Positions 24,381 to 35,728 of a DNA stretch of 64,000 nt are shown one piece after another. Under the pieces are notes generated by a model that had not been told where the DNA came from, did no database searches, and was given only the letters and a program-made list of their open reading frames with translations. How positions within the stretch are numbered: position 1 is the stretch's first letter; every line of letters begins with the position of its first letter. The DNA is from Actinernus sp. WN-2022 (Eukaryota; Cnidaria; Anthozoa; Actiniaria; Actinernidae): positions 103,589,006 through 103,653,005 of the forward strand of contig JAOWCC010000019.1 in the NCBI GenBank assembly GCA_030867875.1, given 5' to 3'. A program made the translations under genes and the position numbers.

Positions 24381-24435
24381 CTGAAGAAGGCTGGTTTGTC
24401 CAGCCGAAATATTGTAATATTCAATATAAAATCCT
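24381..24435 (+). ncRNA. Hammerhead-ribozyme-like motif in the Penelope-like tail
   Basis: CTGAAGA, then a 6-bp stem GGCTGG/CCAGCC with loop TTTGT, then GAAA, then a stem ATATTG/CAATAT followed by A. This order copies the hammerhead core: CUGANGA, stem II, GAAA, stem III with an A-U closing pair, and UH cleavage site. Differences: one extra A between CTGAAGA and stem II, and no stem I pairing found. Penelope-like elements are known to carry hammerheads. It may be a decayed or divergent one. Confidence 0.4.
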
Positions 24436-24589
24436 ACGTTGTGTCAGCTTTGCCGTAGTCCTTGGACTTCGTATTCATTTACATATCTGACTTAGATCAG
24501 GAGCCCACTCTTAGATCCAACGTAGCAACCAGCAGGATTTTCGTCCACGGTTCTTTGCAATTTCTCAAGTTTATAAGGGACACAAGCTC

Positions 24590-24698
24590 GGGGGGGGGGG
24601 GGGGGGGGGCGGGGGGGCGTACTCCTATATATAAGCTGTACGGTATGTGCCGCCCCAAAGGGTATGGTTTTCGAGCTGATTTAGTCTGGAATAGGATA
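24590..24698. repeat. G-run dispersed repeat
   Basis: A run of Gs, then CGTACTCCTATATATAAGCT and GTATGTGCCGCCCCAAAGGG. A related sequence with GGGGTACTCCCTTATATGGG and GGTAGGTGCCGC is at 49757-49815. Confidence 0.6.
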
Positions 24699-25050
24699 GT
24701 GACCCCAGTGCTCTTAACACAGGCAATCTATCTAGTCACCCCAGTGCTCGTAACACAGGCAATCTATCTAGTCACCCCAGTGCTCGTAACATAGGCAATC
24801 TATCTAGTCACCCCAGTGCTCGTAACACAGGCAATCTATCTAGTCACCCCAGTGCTCGTAACACAGGCAATCTATCTAGTCACCCCAGTGCTCGTAACAC
24901 AGGCAATCTATCTAGTCACCCCAGTGCTCGTAACATAGGCAATCTATCTAGTCACCCCAGTGCTCGTAACACAGGCAATCTATCTAGTCACCCCAGTGCT
25001 CGTAACACAGGCAATCTATCTTGTTATCCCGGTGCTCTGAACACAGGTAA
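24699..25050. repeat. 36-bp minisatellite, about 9-10 copies
   Basis: Unit starts GTCACCCCAGTGCTCGTAAC and continues ACAGGCAATCTATCTA. Copies are contiguous and nearly identical; the last one decays after 25020. Confidence 0.95.
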
Positions 25051-25422
25051 TTATCCCCCTTTTTTCAAAAATCGATCGGCTCTTTATCGGATGAAGCAAT
25101 GTATCGCTCAGAATAATGATGTCTCTTAATTTCAGCAAGTTTTACTCCAACTCCACAGCTTCCTGAACCATCACCTGACATGCTATAAAAAATGTATGTT
25201 GGGTTCTACAATGGCAATATATAAAAACACAAATACGCAAAATAGAGATACACATGCAATGACACATACTAAAATAAAATAAAAATATTATCTATGCATG
25301 ATAGTACATTTACATGTGCATGATTGTGAAAGTTTGAGAGGAAATTAAAAAAAGATTAATTAAATTTGCATGATTGATGAAAAATTGATAATCCCGACTG
25401 ATGGTTTGTTCAACAGGCCGGT

Positions 25423-25707
25423 TTAAAATCTACGTAACCACTTAATAATAAATAACTTGAAACAAAATAAATTGTAACACGCTAGCAGCGATGGGTACTT
25501 TCGTTTCCTTTCTTTCTCCTGAATGCGACGAGTCTTCAGGGTTACCTTTTTCTCTGATTCACCGATCACAGCGGACCGCGTGAGGTCGAAGGAGTTCATC
25601 GCGTCAATTCTTACTCGCTTAGTGAACTCGGATGAGGCCAAAAACCCTTGATATGATCCCAACAAGACTGCTGCTACTTTAGCAGCCCACAACAGAGTGG
25701 AGCGCAT
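25423..25707 (-). CDS. Possible small membrane or secreted protein, unrecognised
   Basis: A 94-codon frame opens MRSTLLWAAKVAAVLLGSYQ, a hydrophobic N-terminus. A polar, basic region follows (EKKVTLKTRRIQEKERKRK), then a second hydrophobic stretch (LLACYNLFCFKLFIIKWL). The layout is more protein-like than the other short frames, but I know no family for it. It could be a small gene, a first exon or chance. It lies outside the mobile elements I could define. Confidence 0.25.
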   Translation of the reverse strand: MRSTLLWAAKVAAVLLGSYQGFLASSEFTKRVRIDAMNSFDLTRSAVIGESEKKVTLKTRRIQEKERKRKYPSLLACYNLFCFKLFIIKWLRRF

Positions 25708-25836
25708 TCACTACTGATTTTCCAGCCATAAACCTGATACTTTCACTTGGCAAATCTCGTTCGAGAACCGTTCAAAAGCCTTGTTCTTGACAAATCTTCT
25801 CACTTTACAATCACAGTGGCTGTTTGACAGAGCGTA

Positions 25837-26250
25837 CAGTAAAAATCCGCATGTAAGAACCTGGTTTTTAAGAACCTGTTAGGCTAAGATTGCCCCATTA
25901 GACGCCCTTTACATAAGAACCTATTTTAGCCTAAAATTTGAAACAGGTTCTTATTTTAAAATATATTTAGAAATTTGAATCTGATTTTTCATAGGTAAAA
26001 AGGGTATACAATACAGTTTTCATTTTTTAAAGAGTGAAGCCCTTTTACATGTAATTAAATTCATTTTTTGTATAAACAGTTTGTCGTATCAATATTTTTC
26101 AAGCAACAATCACATTTTTTTTACTTAAGAAAATAAGAACCTGTTTAAGAACCTAAATAGCCTAACTTCCTACTAAGCACCAATTTTATAAGAACCTCTA
26201 TAGGCTAACTTGAAAAAACCAGGTTCTTCAGTACATGCGGGTTTTTACTG
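25837..26250. mobile_element. mariner-type MITE, 414 bp, TA duplication
   Basis: The ends CAGTAAAAATCCGCATGTA and TACATGCGGGTTTTTACTG (each extended by an AAGAACCTGGTTTTT block) are flanked by TA. The inside repeats AAGAACCT(G/A). No coding capacity. Confidence 0.8.
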
Positions 26251-26637
26251 TATCACATCTTAAGTTTGCCAAGTGAAGCTCCAAAAAACATTTTAAGTGG
26301 AAAGGTCTCAGCGTTAGCGTCCTCCATGATCGCATGCATTTAGCGTCGACGGCTAGAATACAATTTCTGCCTCCAATGTCATCTCTCTACAGGAATCATA
26401 CCTGCAAAATCTTCGAAAGTGTTTATGTTATATTAAATAAAGTGGTGACAACACTGAAACCACAAAATGTCAAAAACGTAATTCGATTTTGAGAACGTCA
26501 TAGTGTTCACGCTGAGAAATCCTAAGTCAGGTTAAGCTCCTCATAACAAACACGAGAAGCCTCTGCGTTCTGCCCAAGAGGCGATTAACTTAATAATTAA
26601 ATATTTTCCGAATACCCTGAATATCTAACGAGACTAG

Positions 26638-26862
26638 AAACAACCATGGGGGCCGACCAAAGCCAGGTCCCGGCTAATCCACAGATCGAATTGGAATTTA
26701 GCGTGTTGGTTTTTGCGGAGGGAGGAAAACCAGAGAACCTCGGAGCAAGGGCGAGATACCAACAACTCGCATATGACGCGGCCGCGTCTGGGAATCGAAC
26801 CTGGGCCACAGAGGTGAGAGGCGAAGCGCTTAACCACTGCGTCACCCCGGCTCCCCTCAATC
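26638..26862 (-). mobile_element. tRNA-derived SINE, copy 1
   Basis: On the minus strand: GGTGACGCAGTGGTTAAGCG (box A region), GGTTCGATTCC (box B, 26791-26802), then a non-tRNA body ending near CCATGGTTG. Relatives are at 61090-61312 (-), 61500-61690 (+) and 41816-41975 (+, body only). Confidence 0.75.
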
Positions 26863-26950
26863 TGTATCTGCATGTGTATCCGTATCTAGATAACCCTCTC
26901 CCTCCTCTTTTCTGCCAGTCCCCTTCCTCCCTCCTCTCAGACATAAATAA

Positions 26951-27071
26951 GGCCCAATTCAAACGTCGACCTTTTCATGCGCCTAACCTCATTAGATCAA
27001 AAGAAGCCGCCTAATTATCTTTTGTTTCAATTGCGTTCGGCGCATGAAAAGTTCGACGTTTGAATCGGGCC
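26951..27071. mobile_element. Harbinger-type MITE, 121 bp, TAA duplication
   Basis: The ends GGCCCAATTCAAACGTCGAC and its near-complement GTTTGAATCGGGCC are flanked by TAA (26948-26950, 27072-27074). GCGCATGAAAAG arms lie inside. The GGCC...AAACGTC ends resemble those of the element at 3112-4129. Confidence 0.75.
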
Positions 27072-27079
27072 TAATGAAT

Positions 27080-29050
27080 GTCATCCGATCCCACCGAAGT
27101 AATACTACGGAATACGTGCATGGATCGATACCGGCGGGCCTGAAATTCAACAGTAATTAATACAACAGGCCAGAAAGTACTGTCACTTTAGCAGCATTTA
27201 TCGGATAAAAAAAACCACTTCAATCTTGATTCTGAAAAAAAAAAAGGAAATGAGTTCGAATAAGCCAGCGATAGCTTTATTAAACTTGGGAAAGCAAGCT
27301 GTATCATGTTTACTGAACGATATGAGGGGATGTGAGAGACAAAAAGGTATAGTTGCAATAGAAGATTACTAACATTTTAACTTCTTTCTTTCGTCAATAA
27401 AAAATGCTGGGTTGCACGTGACGTCATCGCCGCCATCTTGGTTGACGTTGACTAAAGATTCGTCCGTCTTGTTTGATTCAACCAACATGACTGCCACGTC
27501 TTTGTTATATGAATCTCTGGAGATTGTTTGCAGACCAACAATAAGGGCTAAATATCCTTTTATTAACACTTTTCGCATTTTTCAGTTCCAGTGCTGTGCG
27601 ATTTTCTCTTTTTTTCTGTTATGAGAAGAATGGGCTTTTATCGCACGGCGGCCATGTTGAGTCCCAGGAGAATAAAAACCTTTGTTTTCGTCCGGTAAAC
27701 TCGTTCTGAAACCAACCAGTGTGAGGCTTCCGGGGCACAAACTATTGTTTTATCCAAGATGGCCGAACTGCGATTGGTCAAGGCTTTCTCACTTCCTTCA
27801 AACTCAAATTAAAAATAACGAATGAAAAGTCCGAAGACTACAGCAAAGCTGATATACAACGTAAAATTCCAACACAAAGCACTACGGTTAGCTAGGCCTG
27901 ACATGAAAAGCGCTCGGACTAGATTGCAGCCATAGACAGCTGTTTCGTTCTTATTAGAACTCGTCAGTATGGCATAGCAAATAGAATACAGGCTTCGGTG
28001 CCAATGCACTACCGACCCGGGACTGAGCTAAGGAGCATCTAGTTTCGAGCCCACAGAAATGTTTGGTTATAGGGTCACACGTCATTGCCTTGTGAGAAAT
28101 AGTTATGCTGGCCAGACCAGCTTTATAAATGATGACAATAACAGGAATATTCGGATCCATATAAGACCTACGGTACAAAAATCCATAATAGAAAAAATAT
28201 AAGCAAACACCGTGAACAAACATCCTGTAAAAATACGTTGGATCACATTAAAAGATATGGGCTCTTGAAGATTGATATATGTACCTTTTTCCCGTTAATT
28301 GTTCAGATTATTAGTTACGCCACGAATTGAACCCCTTCTCAATAATTGTATTATAAGAATATTTTTTTCTCTACCTAACTTTTTCATTCCGGTTTTGATC
28401 TGATTTCTTTTATTTTTTTCAATAAACTTAAGCCTGGTTTCCATTTGATCACAACGATCGCTGGTTCTTTTGTTCTGCGTATAAATTTACGCTTCGATTC
28501 ACACCGAACAAAAGAATCCTGCGATCGCTGCGATTTTTTAGCATAAAAAGAAACATTTTTGTGTTACAATAGTCATTGAGAATAATATGAAAAGGAAAAA
28601 TGCTGCAAAGGGAGCTATAGTTGAGAAATTTGATCATTTTTCCATTAGGTACCATGGTTATGTATACTTGTTCTTGGCGCCAATGTGGCTTGCGACAATA
28701 ATCGTTTAATCGTTATTCAGTGGTATTAGTGTTCACTAGAAGAGACCGTTCTTAAGTTACTGATATCAACACCGAAATAATCAGTGTTTATAAAATATCC
28801 ACTCAACAGCAAGCTAGTGCTGAATAACGCGTCACGATTCCACAATATCATGAATACATCTCCTTTCTGATTGTGTAATTGCTGTTCTTTTGGACTTACA
28901 TAGAGTACATTTGATTCTACTACCATACAATAATACAATACTTTATTTACCCACGTTACACCGAAGAGCTTATAGTAAACTCATTTTAATGTGATTAAAA
29001 AGCCCAGAGTATCCCTACCTGCTTAGATAAAACCACAAGTGGTCGTGAAG
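27080..29050. other. No gene seen; dispersed repeats
   Basis: It contains the repeat 27630-27775 (partner of 2240-2395). It also holds a MITE-like stretch at about 28432-28530 (GCCTGGTTTCCATTTGATC, then TACGCTTCGATTCACACCGA), related to 63064-63192. The remaining frames are short and unrecognised. Confidence 0.5.
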
Positions 29051-29060
29051 CTACTTATTA

Positions 29061-30248
29061 TATGGCTAAGTACATTATTATATGGCTAAGTACATTATCA
29101 TATGGCTAAGTACATTATCATATGGCTAAGTACATTATCATATGGCTAAGTACATTATCATATGGCTAAGTACATTATCATATGGCTAAGTACATTATTA
29201 TATGGCTAAGTACATTATTATATGGCTAAGTACATTATCATATGGCTAAGTACATTATCATATGGCTAAGTACATTATTATATGGCTAAGTACATTATTA
29301 TATGGCTAAGTACATTATTATATGGCTAAGTACATTATTATATGGCTAAGTACATTATTATATGGCTAAGTACATTATTATATGGCTAAGTACATTATCA
29401 TATGGCTAAGTACATTATTATATGGCTAAGTACATTATTATATGGCTAAGTACATTATTATATGGCTAAGTACATTATTATATGGCTAAGTACATTATCA
29501 TATGGCTAAGTACATTATTATATGGCTAAGTACATTATCATATGGCTAAGTACATTATCATATGGCAAAGTACATTATCATATGGCTAAGTACATTATTA
29601 TATGGCTAAGTACATTATTATATGGCTAAGTACATTATTATATGGCTAAGTACATTATTATATGGCTAAGTACATTATCATATGGCTAAGTACATTATCA
29701 TATGGCTAAGTACATTATCATATGGCTAAGTACATTATTATATGGCTAAGTACATTATTATATGGCTAAGTACATTATTATATGGCTAAGTACATTATCA
29801 TATGGCTAAGTACATTATCATATGGCTAAGTACATTATCATATGGCTAAGTACATTATCATATGGCTAAGTACATTATCATATGGCTAAGTACATTATCA
29901 TATGGCTAAGTACATTATCATATGGCTAAGTACATTATCATATGGCTAAGTACATTATTATATGGCTAAGTACATTATTATATGGCTAAGTACATTATTA
30001 TATGGCTAAGTACATTATTATATGGCTAAGTACATTATTATATGGCTAAGTACATTATTATATGGCTAAGTACATTATTATATGGCTAAGTACATTATCA
30101 TATGGCTAAGTACATTATTATATGGCTAAGTACATTATTATATGGCTAAGTACATTATTATATGGCTAAGTACATTATTATATGGCTAAGTACATTATTA
30201 TATGGCTAAGTACATTATTATATGGCTAAGTACATTATTATATAGCTA
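29061..30248. repeat. 20-bp satellite-like array, about 59 copies
   Basis: Unit TATGGCTAAGTACATTATTA or ...ATTATCA. Copies stay in exact 20-base register. Apart from one TATGGCAAAG and one TATAGCTAAG copy, the only variation is a T/C switch at the second-last position. This implies recent homogenisation. Confidence 0.97.
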
Positions 30249-30369
30249 AGTAACTTCGCGAGCTATGATTGGTTAATGTACGGTCCATAACTTAGCGTAC
30301 GGAACAGTTCTGCCCACTTCCGTCTCAAAGAAAATAAATAAGCTATATATAGTAAACATGTTACAGGAG

Positions 30370-30690
30370 CCATCTCCCATACTACGTCTATGATACAGCG
30401 TCCATCTCCCATACTACGTCTATGATACAGCGTCCATCTCCCATACTACGTCTATGATACAGCGTCCATCTCTCAACTACGTCTATGATACAGCGTCCAT
30501 CTCCCATACTACGTCTATGATACAGCGTCCATCTCCCATACTACGTCTATGATACAGCGTCCATCTCCCATACTACGTCTATGATACAGCGCCATCTCCC
30601 ATACTACGTCTATGATACAGCGTCCATCTCCCATACTACGTCTATGATACAGCGTCCATCTCCCATACTACGTCTGTGATGCAGCGTTCG
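30370..30690. repeat. 32-bp minisatellite, about 10 copies
   Basis: Unit CCATCTCCCATACTACGTCT plus ATGATACAGCGT. One copy lacks CAT in the middle and another lacks one T. It ends with a diverged copy (GTCTGTGATGCAGCGT). Confidence 0.95.
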
Positions 30691-31142
30691 ATTCCGTTAG
30701 TCAATCCACACAAGCGTTTGCAAAATTTTAACTCATATGATTAATGATGTTGTAGCCATGTTGGTTGACTAAACAAGAGAATCTAACGAGGCCGATGTTT
30801 TGTTAACAACATGCCGCGATGAAAGCGAACAGTGAGAAATGAAATCTAAAAATAACCCGGTCTGGGAAAACGCCGCATCACGAATAGCTCCGGGTAATGG
30901 CCAGGGTGGCTCCTGTATGTTATTGCAAAACCTCGTTTGCTCAGCCGTACCGTAAGTTCTGGATCCTCGTTTGGGCTATAAAAAAAAGGCAAAACACTCG
31001 GTCCATAACTTGCGGTACGAACCTTGTGGGATGAGTAGTTACATTGTTTTCTAAATTATGAATTTCGAAAAGTCTCATTACTGGGCTCCCTGACCTAAGT
31101 TCTATTTCAATTTCTCTTTTCTTGTAACTATTTAATTTCAAG

Positions 31143-34100
31143 ATGCCGGAAACCAGGACCTCGAGGTCGGCTTCGTCCTCAGTCGACGATTTGCAGAAAT
31201 ATTTCGATTCTCCTACATTTTTTAATGTCTTAAAGAAGGCCTTCAGCGATGCTCTTCAAGACGACCTCTTTAAAGAAGTTATACAAAAACCTGTAGACGA
31301 AGCAGCTGCTAACCTCCACCAGAGAATTCAAATACTCGAGAGCCAGTTAGAAGAAGTGAGTAATCTACAAAGAGAGTTGTATATCGTGAACGCCAAATCT
31401 AACGACAATGAGCACTATTCAAGGAAATACAATTTAAGATTTATTGGTATCGAAGAGGGCGAAGACGAAAATTGTGAGGAGAAGATAATTGATTTCTGTG
31501 AATCTAAACTATCTTTGGATATCAGTAACGACGAGATTGATTGAGCGCACCGGGTTGGCAAGCCACAGAGTGAGAAGCCAAGGGCTATTATTGTCAAGTT
31601 TAAGGGCTACAGAAGCAAAATGTTGGTGTGCAAACGAAGGAAGGAGCTCAAGGGAACAAATTACTACATCAATGAAGATTTGACGAGATGTAACATGAAG
31701 ATTTTTCATCACGCGAGAGTTGAAGCGGGAAACGTCAAGTCAGTGTGGGCTTCAGATGGGAAATAAGGACGACCGTGTTATTCGCATAAGACATATGGAT
31801 GACTTTTTGAAATATCAGTTAATTTAGCTTTATTGAGGGCATTTAGCCCTTTACTTTGTCTCAGAACTCGTTTTTGATATTGCATCTCTTATTACTTATA
31901 TATTTGATCTCATATCATTCATATTTAGTGTTCGTATTTATTTGTTTATCACTTTGATATGTTATTTATGTGTTCTACTGTAAACTACTGTAAACGTAAG
32001 ATCCAATCTACATGGGATAAATATCGGAGACAAAGAAACTTTACAACGACCCTCATTCGTACGGTGAAGGCAAAATATTACGATAGATTACAGGATCCTC
32101 GGTCAGTTCGAAAAAATGGTGGGGCGTTGTTAAAGCTATTTATGGTAAAAAAATGCAAGTATCTTTGCCTGCACTATTAGATGGGCCAAATCTTATCTCT
32201 GATGCTATCGAGAAGGCTGAGCTGTTAAAGGAATATTTTTGTAGCCAAAGTGAAATTGATGATAAATTAGCATCCCTACCCACAATGTAATATTTCCAAA
32301 ACACCGTGATCTTATCAAATATTCAAACAACAGAACGGGAAGTTGGTGATTTGTTGAAAAGTGTAGATATTTCGAAGGCATGTAGCCCAGACGGTATAGG
32401 AGATAGAATAATCAAGCTTTGTGCTGAAGCAAGAGACCTCACCAAAGTGATGGTCTCTTGGCTGAAGGTATATCGCATTCTTTTTCCCGCATAATATTTT
32501 TTTCTTTAACACTTGGTGCTTTTCCGGATCAATGGAAACTTGCAAATGTTACCCCTTTATTTAAAAAAGACGATCGTCAATCAAAAACAAATTATCGTCC
32601 AATCTCACTCTTGGTATCAGCTCTTTCCAAGATTATTGAGACAATTGTTTTTATAAGGCTTTACAATTTTTTAATTGCCATAGGCTTTTTAAATCCCTTA
32701 CAATCAGGTTTCAGACCTGGGGACTCAACAGTTAATCAATTGATATATATCGTGCATGAAATTTACGAAGCATTCGAAATAGGAAAATAAGTTCGGATGG
32801 TGTTTCTTGATGTTAGTAAAGCTTTTGATAAGAGTTTGGCATAAGGGTATTCTTTATAAATTATAGTCGCTGGGTGTCAGAGATCCGTTGCTTCGCTGGA
32901 TTAAAAGTCGGTTATTTAACTGGTAGGAAACAACGTGTTGTGATAGATGGGCAACCTTCTCAGTGGAGGAATATCAAAGCTGGGGTACCTCATGGTCTGT
33001 ACTTGGACCGTTACTCTTTCCGACCTTAAGTCTGACTGTTTACTTTACGCAGATGATACCTCACTTTTTGATATTGTGGTACCCCAAATCTTTCAGCTAT
33101 AAAACTTAATATTGATCTGGAACATATTAAAAATTGGGCTAACACTTGGCTGGTTACTATAAATCCTAGTAAAACTAAATGTATCACGTTTTCAGTAAAA
33201 ATAAATAAGTTACAGCATCCTGACCTTTATTTTGATAATAGTTCGATTGATGAAGTTAGTCAGCATACTCATTTAGGTGTTACTCTTTCATGTAATCCTT
33301 CTTGGAGGGCTCATATTCTGAACATTTATCAGAAAGCAAGCAAGAGACTAAATTTACTTAAAGGAATAAAACATAAAGTAAATAGGGATACTTTAAGTAA
33401 GTTATATAAATCTCTTATTCGACCAGTTTTGGAATATGCGGACGTACTGTGGGATAACTGTTCAGAAACTTAAAGTAATTTTCTCGAATTTGTACAATAT
33501 GAATCGGGTAAAGTGATAACAAGGGCAATGAAAGGCACTAGTAGATGTCAATTAATGCAGGAACTTGCTTGGGAAGATATGAAAATTAGACGTGCCACTT
33601 GTAGACTTTTAGTATGTTGTTCTTGACATTCACAAGCTTATTTTGTACTATAAAATAGTTAACAACTTAACACCTCCCTATTTAAGAGATTTGCTTTCCT
33701 CTAAAGTTGGTCAAAGAACGCACTTTCCTTTAAAATCTGCATACAATTTTACTTTATTTCCTACTCGTACGGAAAGATTTAAGAAATCATTTTTTCCATC
33801 TGCAACGAAATTATGGAATACCATTGATATCGTGACACGAAATCTAATGAGATTCAATTGGTTCATTTAAGAGTGCTTTAAAAAGTCATTTTGATATTCT
33901 GCAGTACAATAAAATGTACGATTATTCTCTTGATAGGAACTCCTCTATTCTACATACTCGTCTACGTCTGAATACTTGCTCACTTAACTACCATCTTTTT
34001 AGAATCAACTGTAAACCAACTCCAACATGTGATTGTGGTTTTAAAATCGAAAGTATAAACCATTTCTTGTTTCATTGTCCTCGTTTTGTTGCCCAAAGAG

Positions 34101-34540
34101 TAAAGCTGCTTTCCTCTGCTGCACATATTCTTGCTGACAGATGGTCTCGTTTATCTGAAATGCAAAAGAATGGCATATTTTTGCATGTTTCATCTTATTT
34201 AACACCGAATAATTTTTTACCATGTTCAATACTTTATTAAACTAAGACTCTAAACGTTTCCAGTGATTTAAATTATATAAAATACCAACTGTAGTGCCTT
34301 CTGTCAGCCTATATAATTTCTCATTGATCTACAGTGTACATCAAATTATTTCGATTTTTTTTTTGTAATATGAGTCATATTTGTATGTCTCTTTGTCACA
34401 CCTGTAAATAAAATCGGCGTAAGCTCCCTAGATGAGCTCCCATGCTCTTGGGGCAAACGCCGAGAATATATATGTTTAAATAAAAACAAAACTATTGTAT
34501 ATGATTAACCTGAGGGTCAAATAAAGATGTTGTTGTTGTA
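31143..34540 (+). mobile_element. CR1/L2-like LINE, decayed (ORF1 plus reverse transcriptase)
   Basis: ORF1 starts at 31143: a coiled-coil-like region, then EHYSRKYNLRFIGIEEGED (the RNA-binding domain entry of LINE ORF1). After a frameshift it continues PRAIIVKFKGY...LKGTNYYINEDLT. The endonuclease is missing. RT blocks follow in shifted frames: SKACSPDGIG, FPDQWKLANVTPLFKK, NYRPISLL, GFRPGDST, FLDVSKAFDK (near 32802), YADDTSLFD (near 33045), SKTKCITFS, RPVLEYADVLWD. The end has HTRLRLNTCSLNYHLFR and CDCG...HFLFHCP, then AAATAAAGATGTTGTTGTTG, a CR1/L2-type tail. Multiple stops make it inactive. Confidence 0.85.
32430..32460. mobile_element. 31-bp mobile hairpin, copy 2, with 7-bp target duplication
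   Basis: CAAGAGACCTCAC, loop, GTGATGGTCTCTTG. GCTGAAG flanks both sides (32423-32429, 32461-32467). It sits in the LINE reverse transcriptase: the frame reads ...LCAEA before and EGISHSFSRI after, shifted by the 38 added bases. The right 14 bases are identical to copy 1 at 2428-2459. Confidence 0.85.
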
Positions 34541-34544
34541 TCCT

Positions 34545-34676
34545 TGGGTTGCAATCATTCCTAAGGGAATACAATCACAAAAGCGTAGCGGCCATCTTGG
34601 TTGGTAGGAACAAAAGAAGCAAATGTGGTTTCTTTTGTTCCTACCACTGAACCAACATGGCCGCCAGTGCAACCCA
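34545..34676. mobile_element. Hairpin MITE just beyond the LINE 3' end
   Basis: The outer ends are TGGGTTGCA/TGCAACCCA. The inner arms GGTAGGAACAAAAGAA and TTCTTTTGTTCCTACC are flanked by GCGGCCATCTTGGTTGG and CCAACATGGCCGC. No clear target duplication. Confidence 0.65.
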
Positions 34677-34679
34677 CCA

Positions 34680-35610
34680 ATTCCAGTGCTTCGTTGATAT
34701 TAAGATATTGCTCTTGTTGTAAGAGCTGATATATGTTGATATGTGAACATCCACCCGGAATTAAAAAGAGTTCAAAATTAAGGCGGTATGCATTTTATTT
34801 TCAAAATGAGTTATCAAAGAATTTAGAGCAAAATTGGCAAAAAAAGTAACACGTACTGAATGCTCCACGTTTTAAATGACAAAGGACAAAGTTATCATCA
34901 ACAAAGTATCGTTTGCAAAGAGGTTTTCATAATTATGCGATACGAAAAATAAATGCTTTTACGACTAATTTGTTTTATCTTAAAAACACAGGGCCCTGTG
35001 ATTCTAGATAGGGATTTCGTGCTCTTCGATTCCATGCATGAGTCACTAACAAGCTAGCATATTTATCCTATGCTGTACTAAACTTTACTTGGTCTCCAGT
35101 GCGGAGTAATTAAATCTTATCCTAGGACTTACGTGCAACTCTCACTACACTTGTACGAGAGCGCTAAGAATGGACCCGCCTGTTTACATGAAGGGAGGTC
35201 CTAGTGCTAGCTCGGACCAGACTGTTTAGCATATAGCGATGTTTCGTGTTGATAAACATTGCAATTGTTATGCTAATGTACAACCATGATTTGTAAAGCC
35301 CGCTTTGTCTTAGGAACCAATGGATCTCTGGTTGGCACATTAATGACAATAGATGACGACACACGAAATATCGCTATTGACAAAAATGCTGCTCGCGGAA
35401 GACGATGTAATGAATATATCCATTGTGCTGGTTTCATGCAACGCCCGTAAGTTTACCCGTAACGGGAGATTCCACTCAGTGGTATTCCAATTAGTTAGCT
35501 ATTAATGGCAAGTTTTTTGCCAACCTGGCACCAAACCGAGCACGGTTTCAATAACGTCATTAACTGCAATAATATATCAAAAAGGCGCCCGTCAATCACC
35601 CACTTACTAT
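34680..35610. other. No gene seen upstream of exon 1b
   Basis: AT-rich sequence. It would hold the proximal promoter of the lipoxygenase-like gene; only the TATA box at 35617 stands out. Confidence 0.4.
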
Positions 35611-35616
35611 ATACCC

Positions 35617-35624
35617 TATAAATA
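35617..35624 (+). promoter_or_regulatory. TATA box candidate for exon 1b
   Basis: TATAAATA lies 49 bases upstream of the ATG at 35673, a spacing that would leave a short 5' UTR of about 20-30 bases. The exon at 17441 has no comparable TATA sequence at this distance. Confidence 0.5.
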
Positions 35625-35672
35625 AAACCAAAAATCTGTTTTCCCTGTATGCCCCGGCTATCTCTCTTCAAG

Positions 35673-35728
35673 ATGAAAGAAATCGTACTCGTGTCAATCA
35701 TAGCACAATTTCTGCTTCATGTTTTCGG
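35673..35728 (+). CDS. Lipoxygenase-like gene, exon 1b (signal peptide)
   Basis: ATG AAA GAA opens 18 codons plus GG, then donor gtaaga. The peptide is MKE, a hydrophobic core (IVLVSIIAQFLLHV) and FG. It supplies a secretory signal; cleavage probably falls at or just after the exon junction, before QLGIHC. Phase 2 matches the next exon. Confidence 0.8.

Larger units (their letters stand above)
22290..24435 (+). mobile_element. Penelope-like element 3' fragment (GIY-YIG end), interrupted
   Basis: The frame at 22334-22495 reads RFNEHRRTIDKPNIKSKPTT, then VSEHFLSRPNHSYTDMQLIPLE and SSRDSIR. It resumes beyond an insertion at 24168 with AREVHLIDKAKTLEPYGMN and a stop at 24241. RF.EHRR...........V..HF....H...D..L..LE......S...RE is the C-terminal half of the GIY-YIG endonuclease of Penelope-like retroelements. 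Removing the insertion and one TAA restores the frame exactly. The 3' tail contains the motif at 24381-24435. Confidence 0.75.

Noticed and set aside
24699..25050. 36-bp direct repeats resembling a CRISPR array
   Set aside because: The copies are contiguous with no unique spacers, and the window is eukaryotic. It is a minisatellite.
25741..26282. A larger element bounded by CACTTGGCAAA / TTTGCCAAGTG around the mariner-type MITE
   Set aside because: The inverted match is only about 11 bases with no duplication or further pairing, so chance is likely.
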